Both the position numbers and the translations under genes were made by a program. A stretch of 64,000 bases of DNA from Pontibacter amylolyticus (lineage in GTDB: Bacteria > Bacteroidota > Bacteroidia > Cytophagales > Hymenobacteraceae). The notes beneath the pieces were generated by a model. That model saw nothing but the letters and a program-made list of their open reading frames with translations, was not told the DNA's origin and searched no databases. The DNA lies in assembly GCF_014638845.1 (NCBI RefSeq), contig NZ_BMFP01000003.1, positions 248,001 to 312,000 of the forward strand, in the 5' to 3' direction. Positions 62,471-64,000 of this stretch are shown here, piece by piece (the first letter of the stretch is position 1; each line of letters opens with the position of its first letter).

Positions 62471-63457
62471 ATGAACACAAACGAAAATTATAATGATAGA
62501 AACCGCCTGCAGGAGTTGGGCGGAAGTGATTTCCAGATAGCAGAAGGAGAGCCTAACATCAAAGGCTGGACTGTGAAAGACCCGCAGGGCAACACCATCG
62601 GCGAAGTGGAAGAGCTCTTGTTTGATCCACAGAGCCGCAAGGTGCGCTACATTGTGCTGGACCTTGAAGGCAACTTCCTTGATCTGGAGCCACGCCATGT
62701 GCTCATCCCTATCGGGGTAGCCGAGCTGCAGGATGCAGACGACGATGTGATCATCCCCAATATCACAGCGGACCAACTGAACGCACTGCCCGTGTACGAA
62801 AAAGGCAGCCTGACACGCGAAACTGAAACGACTGTGCGCAATGTATTCGGAACAATGGGAGCCGCCGGTGCCGCCGCTGGCGCTGCTGTGGCAGGCCGTG
62901 ATACGGATGATTTCTACAACGACCCTGCCTACGACGAAGACCGTTTCTACCGCAACAGACCCAACACCTCTAATGTAAAGGATGATGATCAGACGATTCC
63001 GATCATCAAAGAGGATCTGGAAGTCGGTAAGCGGGAAGTAGAAACCGGGGCCACCAACATCCGGACCCGCATTGTGGAGCGTCCCGTGGAAGAGCACATC
63101 AAACTACGCGAAGAGCATGTGGACGTGGAGCGCAGACCGGTTAATCGACCTGCAACAGAAGCAGACATGGCCAATGCCCAGGAAGGTGAGATCAACCTGA
63201 CGGAGCGTGCCGAAGAGGCCGTGGTGAACAAAGAAGCCCGTGTAGTGGAAGAGATCAACCTGCACAAAGAGGTAACCGAGCGCGACGAGACCATCCGCGA
63301 CACAGTTCGAAGCACGGAGGTGGACATTGACAAACTGGACCCGAATGACCCGCGCAGAACGAGCACAGACCCGAACGATCCACGCCGTCCTATTGATCCG
63401 AACGATCCAAACAGCCCGCGCCGACCAAACGATCCGAATGATCCCCGCAGGCCATAA
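62471..63457 (+). CDS. PRC-barrel and DUF2382 domain protein with Asp-Pro-Asn repeat tail
   Basis: A 328-residue protein. Residues about 25-115 hold a PRC-barrel (VKDPQGNTIGEVEELLFDP, VRYIVLDLEG); residues about 178-290 match DUF2382 (IPIIKEDLEVGKREVETG, RIVERPVEEHIKLREEHVDVERRPVN, RVVEEINLHKEVTER). The tail 310-328 repeats the unit DPNDPRR, imperfectly and encoded by a short DNA repeat at about 63337-63457. DUF2382 proteins are common in stress-tolerant bacteria; function unknown. A short Ala-rich link (GAAGAAAGAAVAG) may let the domains move. Confidence 0.9.
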   Translation: MNTNENYNDRNRLQELGGSDFQIAEGEPNIKGWTVKDPQGNTIGEVEELLFDPQSRKVRYIVLDLEGNFLDLEPRHVLIPIGVAELQDADDDVIIPNITADQLNALPVYEKGSLTRETETTVRNVFGTMGAAGAAAGAAVAGRDTDDFYNDPAYDEDRFYRNRPNTSNVKDDDQTIPIIKEDLEVGKREVETGATNIRTRIVERPVEEHIKLREEHVDVERRPVNRPATEADMANAQEGEINLTERAEEAVVNKEARVVEEINLHKEVTERDETIRDTVRSTEVDIDKLDPNDPRRTSTDPNDPRRPIDPNDPNSPRRPNDPNDPRRP

Positions 63458-63466
63458 CTTAGAAAG

Positions 63467-63503
63467 AAAAATCCCCTCTGCTGTAACAGAGGGGATTTTT
63501 TAT
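63467..63503 (+). terminator. Terminator of the DUF2382 gene
   Basis: AAAAATCCCCTCTG (63467-63480) pairs with CAGAGGGGATTTTT (63487-63500) around a six-base loop; T-run at the end. It also faces the convergent last gene of the window. Confidence 0.93.
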
Positions 63504-63534
63504 GCGAGGTAAATTGCTTTCTAAAACCTGCTGA

Positions 63535-64000
63535 TTACAAGCGGCTCAGGTCGCCCTCCAGCTGGAGCAGGATGTTGTGGAGCGACTGCTCCCCCATGCG
63601 CCCGGCTTCCAGTTCAAACTGGTCCAGGTATAGCCAGGTAAATTTCTTCGACGACTTCCAGAGATTGCGCAAAGGCTCCTGCGTGTTCTTGAGCTGTTCC
63701 TCCCCACTGGCAACCACGGCACCGTTTTCAAGCAGCTGGTAGCTCAGCACCAGGTCGGTTGGGCGCGGCGTGATGGATTCCTCACCCGATGTAATGTGCG
63801 CAAAGATCAGGAAAATGACATTGCCCTTGCTCACGTACATGAACTGGCCGGGCGTCTGCCGGATATCGACCACCAGCTGTCTGCCAGCCAGCCTGTCCTG
63901 CAGGTTGAGCTTGTCTGCCGCCTGGTACATGCCGCGGCTTACGGCGGCGGCTGCCATACCCGCATCAAGCTCGCAGGAGATGGTCGAGTTCCAGCCCCAG
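63535..64000 (-). CDS. Hypothetical protein, cut by the right edge
   Basis: A minus-strand frame open through base 63999, so the N-terminus is outside the window and an internal ATG at 63957 is not the true start. The 155 visible residues are mostly beta-strand-like (QLVVDIRQTPGQFMYV, GNVIFLIFAHITSGEE, LVLSYQLLENGAVVASGEE) with a mixed helical end (LHNILLQLEGDLSRL). No family is recognised. Confidence 0.6.
   Translation of the reverse strand, partial: WGWNSTISCELDAGMAAAAVSRGMYQAADKLNLQDRLAGRQLVVDIRQTPGQFMYVSKGNVIFLIFAHITSGEESITPRPTDLVLSYQLLENGAVVASGEEQLKNTQEPLRNLWKSSKKFTWLYLDQFELEAGRMGEQSLHNILLQLEGDLSRL

Noticed and set aside
62396..63097. Minus-strand frame of 233 residues
   Set aside because: Antisense of the PRC/DUF2382 gene, which has clear domains.
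1..64000. CRISPR array, insertion sequence, prophage or toxin-antitoxin pair
   Set aside because: No regularly spaced repeats, transposase, integrase, phage structural gene or toxin family was found.

Overview
The window is chromosomal DNA from a member of the Bacteroidota, most likely the Cytophagales and probably a Hymenobacteraceae (Pontibacter-like) bacterium. The phylum rests on a SusC/SusD pair, Bacteroidota-restricted families (DUF4296, DUF3276, DUF3822, DUF5103), a Bat-type von Willebrand cluster and promoters of the TTTG-N19-TAnnTTTG kind, seen best in front of the tRNA-Glu gene. The family name is only an impression from the protein sequences. There is no rRNA, CRISPR array, prophage or recognisable insertion sequence. 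The sequence is peppered with the hexamer GGTATA/TATACC inside and between genes, and two short tandem arrays of it occur.

Layout. 1-9.1 kb: end of a TonB-dependent receptor, menC (menaquinone), egtB-egtD (ergothioneine), a MATE exporter, a DUF922 protease-like protein, a FAD/Rieske oxidoreductase. 9.3-16.2 kb: csaA, a DUF4296 lipoprotein, a three-gene Bat-like operon, YggS, DUF2750, a glycerophosphodiesterase lipoprotein and small membrane proteins. 16.2-30.2 kb: housekeeping genes (DUF1573, RecD-like helicase, PaaI thioesterase, two NUDIX enzymes, DUF3822, coaD, pyrE, ltaE, an AlkA-type glycosylase, rhodanese, DUF58, rlpA, DUF3276, ychF, DUF5103). 31.3-36.1 kb: tRNA-Glu with a textbook promoter and terminator, then an AraC-type regulator, an ice-binding-like (DUF3494) lipoprotein and an OmpA-family protein. 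This block looks AT-richer and has fewer GGTATA copies, so it may be acquired.

36.2-40 kb: a porin, a BCCT osmolyte transporter and a tandem universal stress protein form a likely osmoprotectant operon. 40-44.6 kb: an M50-like membrane protease, then an Rrf2 regulator followed by DUF2061-cysH-cysD-cysN, a compact sulfate assimilation operon that uses an Fe-S APS reductase and therefore needs no APS kinase.

44.6-48.1 kb holds the most striking feature: an aminotransferase gene overlapping a single gene for prephenate dehydrogenase, DAHP synthase and chorismate mutase. It is preceded by two successive tyrosine/phenylalanine-rich mini-ORFs, each followed by its own hairpin plus T-run. This reads as two transcription attenuators in series controlling aromatic amino acid synthesis.

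48.2-64 kb: a gamma-glutamyltransferase-like protein, a serine hydrolase, and a SusC-SusD pair next to two secreted phosphoesterase genes (a probable phosphoester-scavenging locus). One of these genes has a (TATACC)5 array directly before its start codon. Then come two Rossmann oxidoreductases, a 570-base non-coding stretch, a small OmpA protein, a PRC-barrel/DUF2382 stress-type protein and a gene cut by the right edge.
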